Source of the DNA: Chaetomium olivaceum
Lineage: Eukaryota > Ascomycota > Sordariomycetes > Sordariales > Chaetomiaceae
Assembly (NCBI GenBank): GCA_039881045.1
Contig: JAYWVB010000021.1
Location: 124,001 to 188,000 of the forward strand
Reading direction: 5' to 3'
DNA: 64,000 nt
The notes under the pieces were generated by a model that did no database searches, was not told the origin of the DNA, and saw only the letters and a list, made by a program, of their open reading frames with translations. A program made the position numbers and the translations under genes. This document shows, piece by piece, positions 24,300 through 35,043 of this stretch (its first letter is position 1; each line of letters starts with the position of its first letter).

Positions 24300-25007
24300 C
24301 TACTTCTTCGTGGCTCCAAATCCAGTGAACCCCATAGCGGCCATCATGTCGTCCTCGTCGTGTTCGCCCTCGATCCGGACATCCTCGCCGTACTCAGTCT
24401 TGACCTTCACCGCAGCCTCCTTCTCCAACCTCTTCCGCTCCTCCGCCTCCTTGCGTTTCCGCCTCTTCTCTTCCCTCTCCTTTTCCTCCTCCTCCTTGCG
24501 CACCTCCAACCTCTCCGCAAGCGAGACCACCTGCTCGCGCTTGCGCTCCTGTTCCCTCTCCCACAACGCCTCGATGCGCGCGTGCACCTCCTCCGCGGTC
24601 GCCTTGCGCACCTCGCCCGTCGCGCCAATGCTCCGCTGGTGCTGCATACTGTTGGTGTGCTCGATCCACTGCAGGTTGTCCTTGAAGGTCAGGTCGCAGG
24701 CCTCGCAGTAGAAGCCGGCGCCGCGCCCGCGCTTGCCGACGCCCGCGCCGGCGGGCACCAGCGTCGAGGTCCCGACCAGCCTGCTGAAGTCCTGCGTCGC
24801 GTTGCGCGCCGTCGTAAGCGTCTCGCTCCCGTCCATCGGCTTGTAGTATTTCTTGCCCGCCATCTTGGCCTCCCATCGCGCCTTGCGCTCTTCCTTCTCG
24901 GCCGCTTCGCGGTCTTTGGCTTTGGCCGCGTACTCGTCGAGGTCGTACTTTTTGCGGAAGTCGGTGTCACCGGCCGCCTGGCCGTAGGCCGATTCTTTTT
25001 TGGACAT
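24300..25007 (-). CDS. SNU23: U4/U6.U5 tri-snRNP zinc-finger protein Snu23/ZMAT2-like
   Basis: A single exon of 235 aa. The start at 25007 (MSKKESAYGQAAGDTDFRKK) was chosen over a longer frame that runs into the promoter. The U1-type C2H2 finger is FYCEACDLTFKDNLQWIEHTNSMQH, preceded by RKKYDLDEYAAKAKDRE and the family segment ATQDFSRLVG. A Lys/Glu-rich coiled coil follows, ending in an acidic tail with DDMMAAMGFTGFG. Snu23 is a B-complex factor that acts near the 5' splice site before spliceosome activation. It shares a 254-bp divergent promoter with DPH5. Confidence 0.93.
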   Translation of the reverse strand: MSKKESAYGQAAGDTDFRKKYDLDEYAAKAKDREAAEKEERKARWEAKMAGKKYYKPMDGSETLTTARNATQDFSRLVGTSTLVPAGAGVGKRGRGAGFYCEACDLTFKDNLQWIEHTNSMQHQRSIGATGEVRKATAEEVHARIEALWEREQERKREQVVSLAERLEVRKEEEEKEREEKRRKRKEAEERKRLEKEAAVKVKTEYGEDVRIEGEHDEDDMMAAMGFTGFGATKK

Positions 25008-25261
25008 GGTGGGCGGTTGGTTGGGATTTGTTTGGTTGGACTGGTGAGGTTGTCGCGGTCTGAAGGGCAAACGCGATGTCTTCGGCACATGCATGCATGC
25101 ACCAGGCCAGGCCATCCCCCCCTGTTGCGGGAGCCCCCGATAACGATAAAGAACCCTGTCGGTTCACTGGAAACTTTGGCGGGGTAAATTTCCGAGCAGC
25201 TGTTGCTTTCACATGTACCTCTGTTCTAGAATTTCATAACACGCATTTTCCAGGAAACAAA

Positions 25262-26191
25262 ATGTTGTATCTGGTTGGACTCGGCCTCTCCGACGAGACG
25301 GATATTACCGTCAAGGGCCTCGATGTCGTGAAGAAGGCTTCCCGGGTATACCTCGAGGCCTACACTAGCATTTTGCTTGTTGATCAGTCCGTCTTGGTAC
25401 GCTGCTTCCCCGTGTCTTCCCTCCCGCCACCACCAGGCTCAGCTAACGCTAATGCACAGTAGGAATCCTACTATGGCCGCTCCATCGTAGTCGCCGACCG
25501 CGAGATGGTCGAGTCCAACAGCGACGAGATCCTGCGCGACGCGCAAAACGTCGATGTCGCCTTCCTCGTCGTGGGCGACCCCTTCGGCGCGACGACCCAC
25601 ACGGACATGGTCCTGCGCGCGCGCGAGCTCGGCATCCAGGTGCGGACCGTACCCAACGCGTCCATCATGTCGGGCATCGGCGCGGCCGGGCTCCAGCTCT
25701 ACAACTTCGGCCAGACCGTCAGCATGGTGTTCTTCACCGACAACTGGCGCCCGGCCAGCTTCTACGACCGCATCAAGGAGAACCGCGACATCGGCCTGCA
25801 CACGCTCCTGCTCCTGGACATCAAGGTCAAGGAGCAGAGCCTGGAGAACATGGCCCGCGGCAGGCGGATCTACGAGCCGCCGCGCTACATGTCGGTCGGT
25901 ACCTGCGCGCAGCAGATGCTGGAGATTGAGGAAGAGAAAGGGCTGGGAGCGTACGGGCCGGAGAGTCTGGCCATTGGCGCTGCGCGAGTGGGTGGCAAGA
26001 CGGAGAAGTTCGTCGCCGGCACGCTGAAGGAGCTTTGCGACGCCGACGAGGAGCTTGGACCCCCGTTGCACAGCATGGTGCTTCTGGGGAGGAGGACGCA
26101 TGAGCTGGAACATGACTTTGTTCGCGAGTTTGCTATTAACAAGGAGAACTGGGATAGGATATGGAAGGCCGATTACGAGGGCAAGCAGTAG
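25262..26191 (+). CDS. DPH5: Diphthine methyl ester synthase (diphthamide biosynthesis methyltransferase)
   Basis: Exons 25262-25396 and 25463-26191 give 287 aa, the usual DPH5 length. The acceptor must be the second AG of cacagtag, because the first would put a stop in frame. Visible motifs are MLYLVGLGLSDETDITVKGL at the start, VVGDPFGATTHTDMVLRA (SAM-binding loop) and NASIMSGIGAAGLQLYNFG. The enzyme methylates the modified histidine of elongation factor eEF2 on the way to diphthamide. The gene converges on the BLI-3-like gene, 139 bp away. Confidence 0.96.
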
Positions 26192-26330
26192 TAAGCCAGT
26201 AAGTCAGTGCGATCGATCCTATCATACAAATTTGTTCAAGCAACAGCTGGCTCGACGCCAAAGCAAAACAAAGCGAGATATCCGTCCACCACCGCGTTCT
26301 TATCCAATTTGAACCCCCATCAACATCCAC

Positions 26331-27018
26331 CTAGTGAGACGATCTCCACTGGATGACCTCTTCGGCACTGATCTCGCGCAACTTGTTCACTGATGCCGGC
26401 TTCCCTGTCACAACGCCCTGGGCAACCTGCGCCATCTGCCCAAGTATGCTCTTAGAAGAGACGGCGTAGTGCGCCGTGGTCATCTGGACCCGGATGATGC
26501 CGATGCGAGGGTCGTTTACGCCGCCGTCATGGACGCCGTCGCCCAGGTCTCCCAACCAAGCTTTCAGGTCCTGGCTGTAGTGTTTCTGGATGAGGGACCG
26601 GTCCGTGACCACGTTGGCCGTGCCGCTGACCGACGCCCAGTCGCCCGCGTAGTTGAGGAAGCTGATGTTGACGTGCGAATCACTGGCGATGTCGCCCGTC
26701 TTGCCGGACTCGGTGTTGGTGTGGAAGAGGAGGTCGATGCCGCCGCTTTCCTGTGATGGTGTTTGTTTGGTTAGCGGGCAATCGCTTTTGCTGTTTTCAC
26801 GGTTGACGGCGGATACGTACTTGGGCTGCCAAAGCCATACACCTCGACACCAGGTTTCCGGAGCCGGCATCCCGCGTGGTCATCATCCCAAACTTGCAAT
26901 GGGTCATGAAGGCGCTGAGGTCTCGGACTTTTTGTTCCAAGGAGACGTTCTCGTCAGCGTTGGCCTCCTTGTAGGGATCGGGGTGCTTCGCTGAAGCTTC
27001 GGTCTGTTGTTCCGCCAT
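26331..27018 (-). CDS. BLI-3-like FMN-binding split-barrel protein
   Basis: Exons 26821-27018 and 26331-26750 give 205 aa; the GTACGT donor and cacag acceptor keep phase 0. The protein has the general stress protein 26 / pyridoxamine phosphate oxidase-like barrel: FMTHCKFGMMTTRD, LLFHTNTESGKTGDI, SHVNISFLNYAGDWASVSG and IGIIRVQMTTAHYAV. Neurospora blue-light-induced BLI-3 belongs to this family, so light induction is a reasonable guess but no promoter element was identified. The biochemical role is unknown; flavin binding is inferred from the fold. Confidence 0.88.
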
Positions 27019-28388
27019 GTTGGGTATGTGGCCTTTTGTCTGTATTTGTTTGTTTGTTGTTATGTGTTGGTGTTCTGTATGGCCTTGTAAGTTGCTCTGG
27101 TCTGACTATCAAAGTCCAGGACAAAATATCGAGGAGGTTCCCATATATGTAGTCGCAATTTAAGGCGGAGACACTGGAATTATCCGGCGTCATGATGTAA
27201 ACCTTTGACGCATCCTTGGGCATGCCATCACCACAGCCTGGGTGACCGGCTACTGACGTCAGACCGCAGCCAGGAACATGGCTTTCCATGGCGGCGATTA
27301 AGTCCGACGAGACATTTTAGTATTTTATGCCAAGGTCATATGTATAAAATTTAGGTTATCAGGGCCCAGGCACCGGTGACTGGGAAATAACTATAAAAAG
27401 TTTCTGATTTGTTATGCATAGTTCAAATAAATGTTAACGGAGTGCATGTTCCTGGGATGTGGTACCTTCCATTACCTACCTTTTGTAAAAATACGTATTA
27501 ACCCATTTTACTCACCTGAAACCCATATCTCAGCACAACACATCAAAGAGCTGTTGACACCAGTGATGTCCAACATCAAAATGGCCTGGGCCCATTCTCT
27601 GTATTGTTTTGCTCCATCGCAGATTATAACCCACCCTTTTGTTATAGTTGACACCCATTTCCAACTCAGATCGACAAACCCTGTTCATACGCTCCATACT
27701 GATTACGTTCACTTTGCAGTTTTTAGCTCGAGACGGGTTAGGCTGTTAGAGTTGTACTTAAGTCCTCGTGTTAAGTCTCGTTATTTTCCTCCATTTTTTT
27801 CTGTCATCTGCTAGGTATGTTCGTGAATTCGGATGTGAGTGGTGGCGCACTAGTCTCATACAGTGGCGTTTTATCGCCGAGAGGTGAGAAAAGGAAGGAG
27901 CCCCTGAGCTTCAGATCTCGGAACCCTCGCTCAAGAGACTTAACCCTCTCAACCCGTGTCCCTTCGTTGCCTAACTCGGTTCTTCTTTCCGAAATCGACC
28001 AAAGACAGACACATCGATGTCTTTCGGTCGTTTTGTTTTTAATTTTCTCCTTTTAAACTACAAGACTCGGTTTTCTTAGCCGTTGAGTGTGAGAGTGTCC
28101 GGGCTTCCATCCATTCATCTATCCCTCACACAGAATCTTACTCAGTCAGCGGCACTCGCTCTTCTCCATCAGCCGATCCCTCACTTTTCTGTGCAACCGA
28201 CGACCCCCAACAAACGGCAAACCACGCCTCTCATCATCCCGCGCGACACTCATTGTCCTTTTAGGAATGTACCAACGCGACATTTGTTGCAGCGACCCCG
28301 CCATTTAACACGCAGACCGCGACTTTTCACTCAGAGCAACCCCCTGCCCACTTTTCTCAATCGCCCCATTTTCCCCTCACCGACAAAG
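27019..28388. other. Intergenic between divergent BLI-3-like and F-box-like genes
   Basis: 1.37 kb, AT-richer than its neighbours near 27300-27430. The last 400 bases are CT-rich and probably the 5' UTR of the next gene. No gene supported. Confidence 0.45.
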
Positions 28389-29955
28389 ATGAGCTGGGAT
28401 CCAGACACCGTGAGTTGACTGTGCCGTTCACACGCCATTGGGAACAATTCTCTCGGCCTCCATTGGAATGTATTGGACCTGTACTGATAGTTAATAGAGC
28501 ATCATGCCGGGTGAGGAACGCGATCAAGAAGAGCAGGCCAAGGCTTGGTATGACGAACCCACCCGTGCTCGCAATCGGTTACTCGAGGTCGAAAACTTGC
28601 GCCTCAAAGGGCTCCTGCGAAAGAACGGTATCTCCTGGGATCCTCGGCTGACTCTCGATCCGGATGATCGAAATAGAGGCTACTGGTCTTCTCCCAAGCG
28701 GTCTCGTACTCGCAAATCCAGGCGCTCCGTGTCGTCATTCTCGTCAGACAATTCACACCTGCCGATGCTTCCTGTGGAGATCCAGCTTTATGTCTTGGAG
28801 TATGCTTTAACAAGCAAGATGCCCATTATCGACCCTCTCTCCAAGTCGAACCGAGACACCCTTTCAACCACTGAAAGGACGGCTGACAACCAGCTTGCCA
28901 TTGGCTTCCTGGCAACCTGCAAAGCTTATCTGATCGAGGGCACTCGGTTTCTCTGGAACAATAATACGTTCGTCTTTACAAGCCATGTAGCTTTGCGCAA
29001 CTTTGCCAACTTGAGCCTCGAACACCGCAAAGGTATCAAGAATGCCACTTTCCGCATCATCGCACGCTATTATGATGACGAAGAGCGGAAACACCTCGCC
29101 CCCTATCCTTCCACGGTCGACACATACTTCAGAACGATCAATCTCAAGACGACTCTTCGAACCAAGGAGGACAATCTCGCCCGCAAGGGGTTCCGCAGCT
29201 ACGCGTGGGAGCAAGTCGTGGACTTTCTTGACGCAATGCGGCCGCCTTTCGACCCCCACCACCCCAAAGGGCAACCCCGCCCTCGCCTTTTGCCTGGGCT
29301 CGAGACGTTGCGGATGGATTTCGTCAACTTTCCCGATAGTTTTCTTAGTCCGGGCTCAGGGTCCTTCCTCCACAGCTTTGCCTCACACGATCTGGGTTGC
29401 ACACTCAACGAACTGCAACTAACCGGCCTCCCCGCCTGCGATCTCGGGGACGAGCTGGTGTCCGAGCTGTCAGGGATGGTTAAAGATGAGGGTCTCCTTC
29501 TAAAATCAGATGCCACCTACGTCTACTCTGGAAACCAACTCCGCCAGATGGCGGCAAAGCGCCTAAACAGCTCAAAGTGGATGCCGTCGTGGGAAGCCAA
29601 GGTGGTTCGTTCGTGGAAGGTGCTTGCAGATGAGTATGCGCGCAGTAAGAACAAGTCGCCAGTTCCACAGCCCGCCCATCCCCACCACCGCCACGGCCAC
29701 GCCGGGCACCACAGAATGCCGCCCGCCCCCAAGGAGGAAGGACACCCGGAATCCCCGTGGAAGGAACGCCGGACCCTGTTCAAGCGGATACCCGAAACGC
29801 AGAACTCCGATAAGCGCGTTTGGGGCGAGTTTGACCGACTTACAGGTCGTGAAATTGGCCCCGAGGAGTACGACGAAGAGGATGACGAATACGACATATC
29901 AGACCTCGTCTGTCCCCATTGCGATGTCATGCACCCCCCGTCAGGCGAACACTAA
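28389..29955 (+). CDS. Uncharacterised protein with possible F-box-like segment
   Basis: Exon 1 is only 21 nt (28389-28409, MSWDPDT); exon 2 is 28498-29955, after a GTGAGT donor and a taatag acceptor, giving 492 aa. After a basic Ser/Arg-rich stretch comes LPMLPVEIQLYVLEYALT, which resembles the first helices of an F-box, followed by helical sequence with FLATCKAYLIEGTRFLWNNN. The C-terminal third holds a His/Pro-rich segment, an acidic stretch and a final VCPHCDVMHPP that could bind metal. If the F-box reading is right it would recruit substrates to an SCF ubiquitin ligase; this is inference. Confidence 0.7.
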
Positions 29956-30517
29956 TCCGGTGGATGGAAAGTGTAGCTTCATATTCAGTGTTTCGATGAT
30001 GGGATGAAGGATCATCGAGGATGGATTGCTCCTGATATCGCGGTTCCTGTGTTACAATAATAACTTGGCCGCCAGCCTTGTTCATGAAATCATGTCTTGC
30101 TTTCTTACAATGTCTCGAACGGTTTAAGGCCCGGAAGGTTGGGAGGCATCATCATTTACACGGGGTATTGCGGCGCCTGAAAGTGTAATGAGTGGGAAAC
30201 GGCGTCAAGGGGAAGAAAGGCTTAGCAAGGGTATCGGGTTGGAACTCCCAGTTAGATACCCGTATTACCTCCAGTGTTGCTTCTCAACGTATGGCTTCAA
30301 TGAAACGGCTTGTTGTTAATTTCCAAACCAGCCAGCAGTTTGACAACCCCCGGGACTGGTGAACCGAAAGCATTAAAAACGAGGCAGATAGCGGGATGTG
30401 TACTCCATCTCGCCAAACCCGCCAAAGTCGCCATATCCATAACCCAAGCTCACTACAGCATTAGATTCCTATCCCACACCCGAGCCTCTTACATTTCTTC
30501 CCTGCCCCATCATCCAT
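29956..30517. other. Intergenic, convergent 3' ends
   Basis: Between the F-box-like gene and the GH92 gene stops. No further feature seen. Confidence 0.45.
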
Positions 30518-33248
30518 CTACCCTCCAAACTGACTCCCAGGCACACCCCGCTTCCACCGACCCGCCCCGGCCGTTCCCGGAGCCGAACCATTCCCCCCAA
30601 ATCCAAACCCTTCATACTCCCCCAAACTCGGCGGCAAATCCTCCACCCTCGTACCCCACGAACTCTCATTCCTTCCCAGCGTCAGCACCAACTCCTTCCC
30701 CTCCGTAAAAAAACTATGATCGATCCAGTTCCTGCTATACGGCTTCCCATCCAGCGTCGCACTCTGCACATACACGGCCTTATACGCCGGATCAAACCCC
30801 ACATTCCTCACTCTCGCGGTCCGGCCCGTCAGCGGGTGCGTGATATTCACCTCCTCAAAAAATGGCGGCGTGATCAGGTACACGTCCTGGCCCGGATTGG
30901 GGAACAGGCCCATCATGGCGAAGGCCAGGAAGGAGCCCATCGCGCCGCTGTCGTCGTTGCCGGGCAGGCCGCCCGGGGTCGGGGAGAAGAAGGCCGGGAT
31001 GTAGAAGTGGGCGCGCAGGGCGGAGAGGGCCGGCCGGCCGGCGTAGTGGTATTGGAAGACGGTCAGGAAGGACGGCTCGTTGCCGATGTAGGTTATGCCC
31101 CGGTCGTGCAGGTAGTTGAGGCGCGAGATGAAGGCGGCCGGGCCGCCGTAGAGGGTTATGAGGGAGGCTTGGTCGTGCGGGACAAAGCTGTGGTTGGTTG
31201 GGAAGGGAGGGAGGGGGTTGGTAAGTCGTTGCGTTGTGGGAAGGGGGGTGAAGGAGAGGAAAGGGGAGGGGAAGAGAGGGAAGGAAAGGGAAGGAAAGGG
31301 CAGCGCTTACAATCCGTATTCCCAGATACTGCTTTCGAAGGTCTCGCGGCCGGTGTTTTGTAGGGAGCAAACGCTGGACGAGTCGTGGTTGCTGCAGTTC
31401 AGAGGGTCTTGGTAGCCCCAGGTTTGGTTGAGGTAACGAGGTTGGAAGAAGCCAGTGAAGCCGGTCTCGCTGCCGTTCCACCAGGTTGAGACCTGATCTG
31501 CTTTGAAGAGATTCTCCCAGTTGCCGCTGGACTCAATGTACTTCTCTTTGTCGTTGTCCTTGCCGAGACTGGCGGCCAGCTGAGCAATGCAGAAGTCATT
31601 GTAAGCGTATTCAAGTGTTCGTGAGACACTCCTCGTCATGGTACCAAACCCCTTGTAGTCAAAGTCCTGAACCGGGATGTAGCCGAGGGACTTCCAGCTG
31701 TCGAGACCCCCTCGGCCTTCGCAGCACCAGTCGTAAGGCTCGACCTCAGCGTCCTTTACGACGGCAGCATATCCATCATCCCACTGTTCGATATTAGGAC
31801 TCGTTCATAGAGAAGTAACGACAAATAAGCTCTTACGTCAATGCCTTCTCTTAACCCCTTGACATAGACGTCCGCCAGCACAACGTCGGCGTTAGATCCA
31901 CCCTAACAAGGTCAGTTCTAGATCACTAAAAGCAAAAGACGATGGTGCTCTTCACTTGGGTGTAACCCTTGTTCAGGCTCATACGGCAGTCAGGCAGCCA
32001 CCCTAAGTGACGGTAGGTGTCAATGAGTGAGCGAACCATGTCAGTCAGAGCTACGGGATCGGTAATGGCAAGAAGAGGGAGCTGGGACCGGAACTGATCC
32101 CATAGGCTAACTATCATTAGCCACAAACGTGAGCATGGCCAAGTCTGTGGATCGTACCAGTAGAAAGAGTCAAAGTACGGCTCGCTGCTGGACCACAACG
32201 GATTCTCGCCCGTGTAATTCTGAGGGTTGATCATGGTTCGATAGATGCCGCTGTAGAAGTTTGTCAACATTGAGCCGTCAACCTGGTTTGTCGATACCCT
32301 GATGGGGCTCATTTTCTCTCTCCACGCCTCCGTTGCAGCCTCTGAGACAGCTGTGAAGTCAAAGTCCGGAATCTCACGCTCACCATGCTCGCAAGCCCTC
32401 TGAGCGCTGATGTAACTGGTGGCAGTCCGGACAAGTATGGGCTCGGCTCCCGAATTAAACCTCACGAATGCGCCCCCTGGAAGTGGGTAGCCGTTGATCG
32501 ACCTCGAGATAGTCAGATCGTGAACCTCGGCGCTGGCCCGGCTGTCAACAAAGATACCGCTGTCAACAATGTCAGCACCGGAGAAGTCGGTGCAGAAATG
32601 CAAAACAAAAGTCCCAGTGCCAAAGCTCGGCAGGAAGCGGGCGCTCCCAGTTATGCGGCCCGTCACGGGATCCACAGTGACTGTAGCATTGTCCTGCCTG
32701 GAGTCAGCCAGGTCTGTGAGATCTTGCAGAATCAGGGGCTGAGCTGGCTCGTTGTCCGCCCCGACGCTAGGGAAGGAGAAGCTGAAAAGCGAGGCGTGAT
32801 GGGTCGTGGTCATTTCGGCTCGGACGCCGCTGTCCAGCGTGATGCCGAAGGTTCCCGGCTTCGCGGATACATTGCTGTTCTTGAAGCGCCCATGCGCAGC
32901 ACGCGTCTTCTTGGGAAAGTCACACCGGTTGATGTCCCCGTTGGGGCAGTTTGTGTAGGCAAAGAGAGCAAAGTTCCCCAAGCTCGGGCCGCCGCCAGTG
33001 CCGCTGTCGTGCATGGTGCTGAAGCCCGTCACGGGGGATCCATCCATAGTGAAGCCGCCCTGTCTGCTCCCGCTGTTGGTGTCGGCAACGGCCTTGGCCA
33101 TGCCATACGGCATCGAGGCGCCGGGAAATATATTCCCACCGTTACTGGCTCCGATCAACGGGTCGACGTATGCAAGAGGATCGAAGGTGTCCCGGGCCAG
33201 TGCCTTACCCATCAGGGCAAACCAGCCCGAGATGAGAAGCAAGGTCAT
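30518..33248 (-). CDS. GH92 family exo-alpha-1,2-mannosidase, secreted
   Basis: Five exons: 32158-33248, 31956-32106, 31837-31902, 31312-31783 and 30518-31187, all in phase. ATG 33248 gives a signal peptide (TLLLISGWFALMGKALA) followed by the GH92 N-terminal signature YVDPLIGASNGGNIFPGAS. Further family marks are PVTGFSTMHDSGTGGG, YFDSFYC joined to LWDQFRSQLP, KGFGTMTRSVSRTLEYAYND and the catalytic-region GNDDSGAMGSFLAFAMMG. GH92 enzymes are Ca2+-dependent and trim alpha-1,2-mannose from N-glycans or fungal mannan. The frame is intact, unlike several neighbours. The last intron is a long polypyrimidine tract (CCTTTCC repeats). Confidence 0.93.
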
Positions 33249-35043
33249 GACAGTAAAAGCTTTATCAGGTGATGGGTAATGTTGGGTGCGAGGCAACTAC
33301 CAGTCAAAAGGTTTGAACCTTGAGAAGTGTCTAAAGGTCGGACGGTCGATTTGTTATGAACAAGTGTCGGACAGCGACAAACACGGTGATCTCTCAACAT
33401 GCCCAACTCCCTGAGCACCAACATATGTACCTGCTTCAGAGATGTGTTTACAGGAGGGTGATACAGATCCGGAAGGTACCTGCGCAGATCTAGACGTTAC
33501 CGTCCGAAATTAAATTGCGTCTCGTGGTCTTGCACGACATGCCCAACCCGAGGAAAGAACCTGGAACTGCTACATGCCTGAGACCACCTTCCAGTTTGTG
33601 CCATGTCGACTGATCAATTACAATGCTCCCAATGGTTCGCCATCGAGTCAACTGCGCAAAACCGCGGCAACATCAACATTGGGGGATTTGTATTGCAGCA
33701 TGATGGGCAGTTCCAGGTTGTTAGAATGCGGGTGGGCGTGTCAGGGTTGCATTTAACAAACAACTCCCCCCAAAGCGCATCGCAATAACCTCGAGCCCAA
33801 CGGATGGTTCAAAATGGCTAATCTATTAATGAGGAGTTGGAAATGGCCTAATCACCGAACTGGGTGGGAAACTGGGTGGGAAACCGGGAGTGAGACGGGA
33901 AACGGGTTGTGGTGCTGCCATCCACTTGCCCGTTTTGGCGCCCGTCCCCCTGCAGGGCGTGCACAGGGCCTGCAGGGGGGATCAACAGCTAGGCCCACTG
34001 CCGAGAGATCCCGGCGATCCCCCGCCCCCACTCCCACCGATCGATGAAAAAGGCCCGACGCCACCGCCGACCGACTACCAATACTGATGTCGTCCCAACT
34101 TTCAGACAGTCCAACAATCTGGGGAATGATTCCAGGCCACTCGTTGGCAATCCCTATCCACATACGGTTACCGAACCAAAACCCGAATGGCCCAGACCCC
34201 AAACTCGCCCCAGGTTAAGCTCTCCGTTGCACGCAGTCGGGGAGTGCAACCGCCATCGCCCAAGCATGACACCAAGCTAGGTATCCATGTGTGTCACTGC
34301 AGACGCAGATACCCGATTTCCCAGCTAGATCCCGAGACAAGTACATACTGTGGATGATGAACATGACCTCAACGGTAGGCATTTCTCCCCATCTGCTTCA
34401 ACCATGATATCTGATCGCCATCGCGTTACAGTTGCATCTTTTCTACGGTATCGCTCGAGCTATGTAGATAGCCTCAAAGTCTATCGTGGGATCAGTTTAC
34501 TGGCTAAGGCAGACGGACGGTCGGCTCTGTTTTTGGCCCCGTAACCCACCGGCAAGACGGATACCAACGACGGATCCAAGGTCCCAGTCACGGCTTCCGC
34601 GTTTGCACCGGGATGTGCTGACCCAACAATATGGCACACCATGACATCTCTGCAAACAACGTCGCGGCACCGCGCATAAATTGCGACGCCCAGGCCGCTC
34701 GATCAGACGGCTTCCAGCGCAGCTTGAATCGAGCATCCGATTCTCCACTCGTTCTTCAGACCGCGCCACCGACTTCCAAGGTCGTGACCGGCGCGGAGTT
34801 GGCCGCGGGATCCATATCACGAGTCATTGCGACCCGGGGGCACATCGCCAGGACAGTTTCTAGGTAGTTCAATCCGACAAACCTTCATAAGAACGCCGTT
34901 GTTTACCCCCTCCCGAGTTTGCCAGATGCCAAAGCGAGTTGCAACCCAGCCCTAGCAGTCGTTTGCTCTTCCGGGCACTCTACTGCATATGGGGCAGGAC
35001 CTAGTCTTTCGGAACTTCTGCATGGCGATTCCCCTCTTACATC
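33249..35043. other. Intergenic between divergent GH92 and RGS-LOV genes
   Basis: 1.8 kb. A short direct repeat of actgggtgggaa units with gggagtgagacgggaaacggg follows at 33855-33905. No coding exon was supported; the distal part should carry the RGS-LOV promoter and 5' leader. Confidence 0.45.

Noticed and set aside
24360..25187. 275-aa open frame on the plus strand opposite SNU23
   Set aside because: It is antisense to a clear Snu23 gene; its Leu/Arg-rich sequence is the mirror of the Lys/Glu coiled coil and has no motif.
25439..26113. 224-aa minus-strand frame opposite DPH5
   Set aside because: Antisense shadow of a conserved exon.
32385..33272. 295-aa plus-strand frame opposite GH92
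   Set aside because: Antisense to a well-supported GH92 exon; no recognisable motif.
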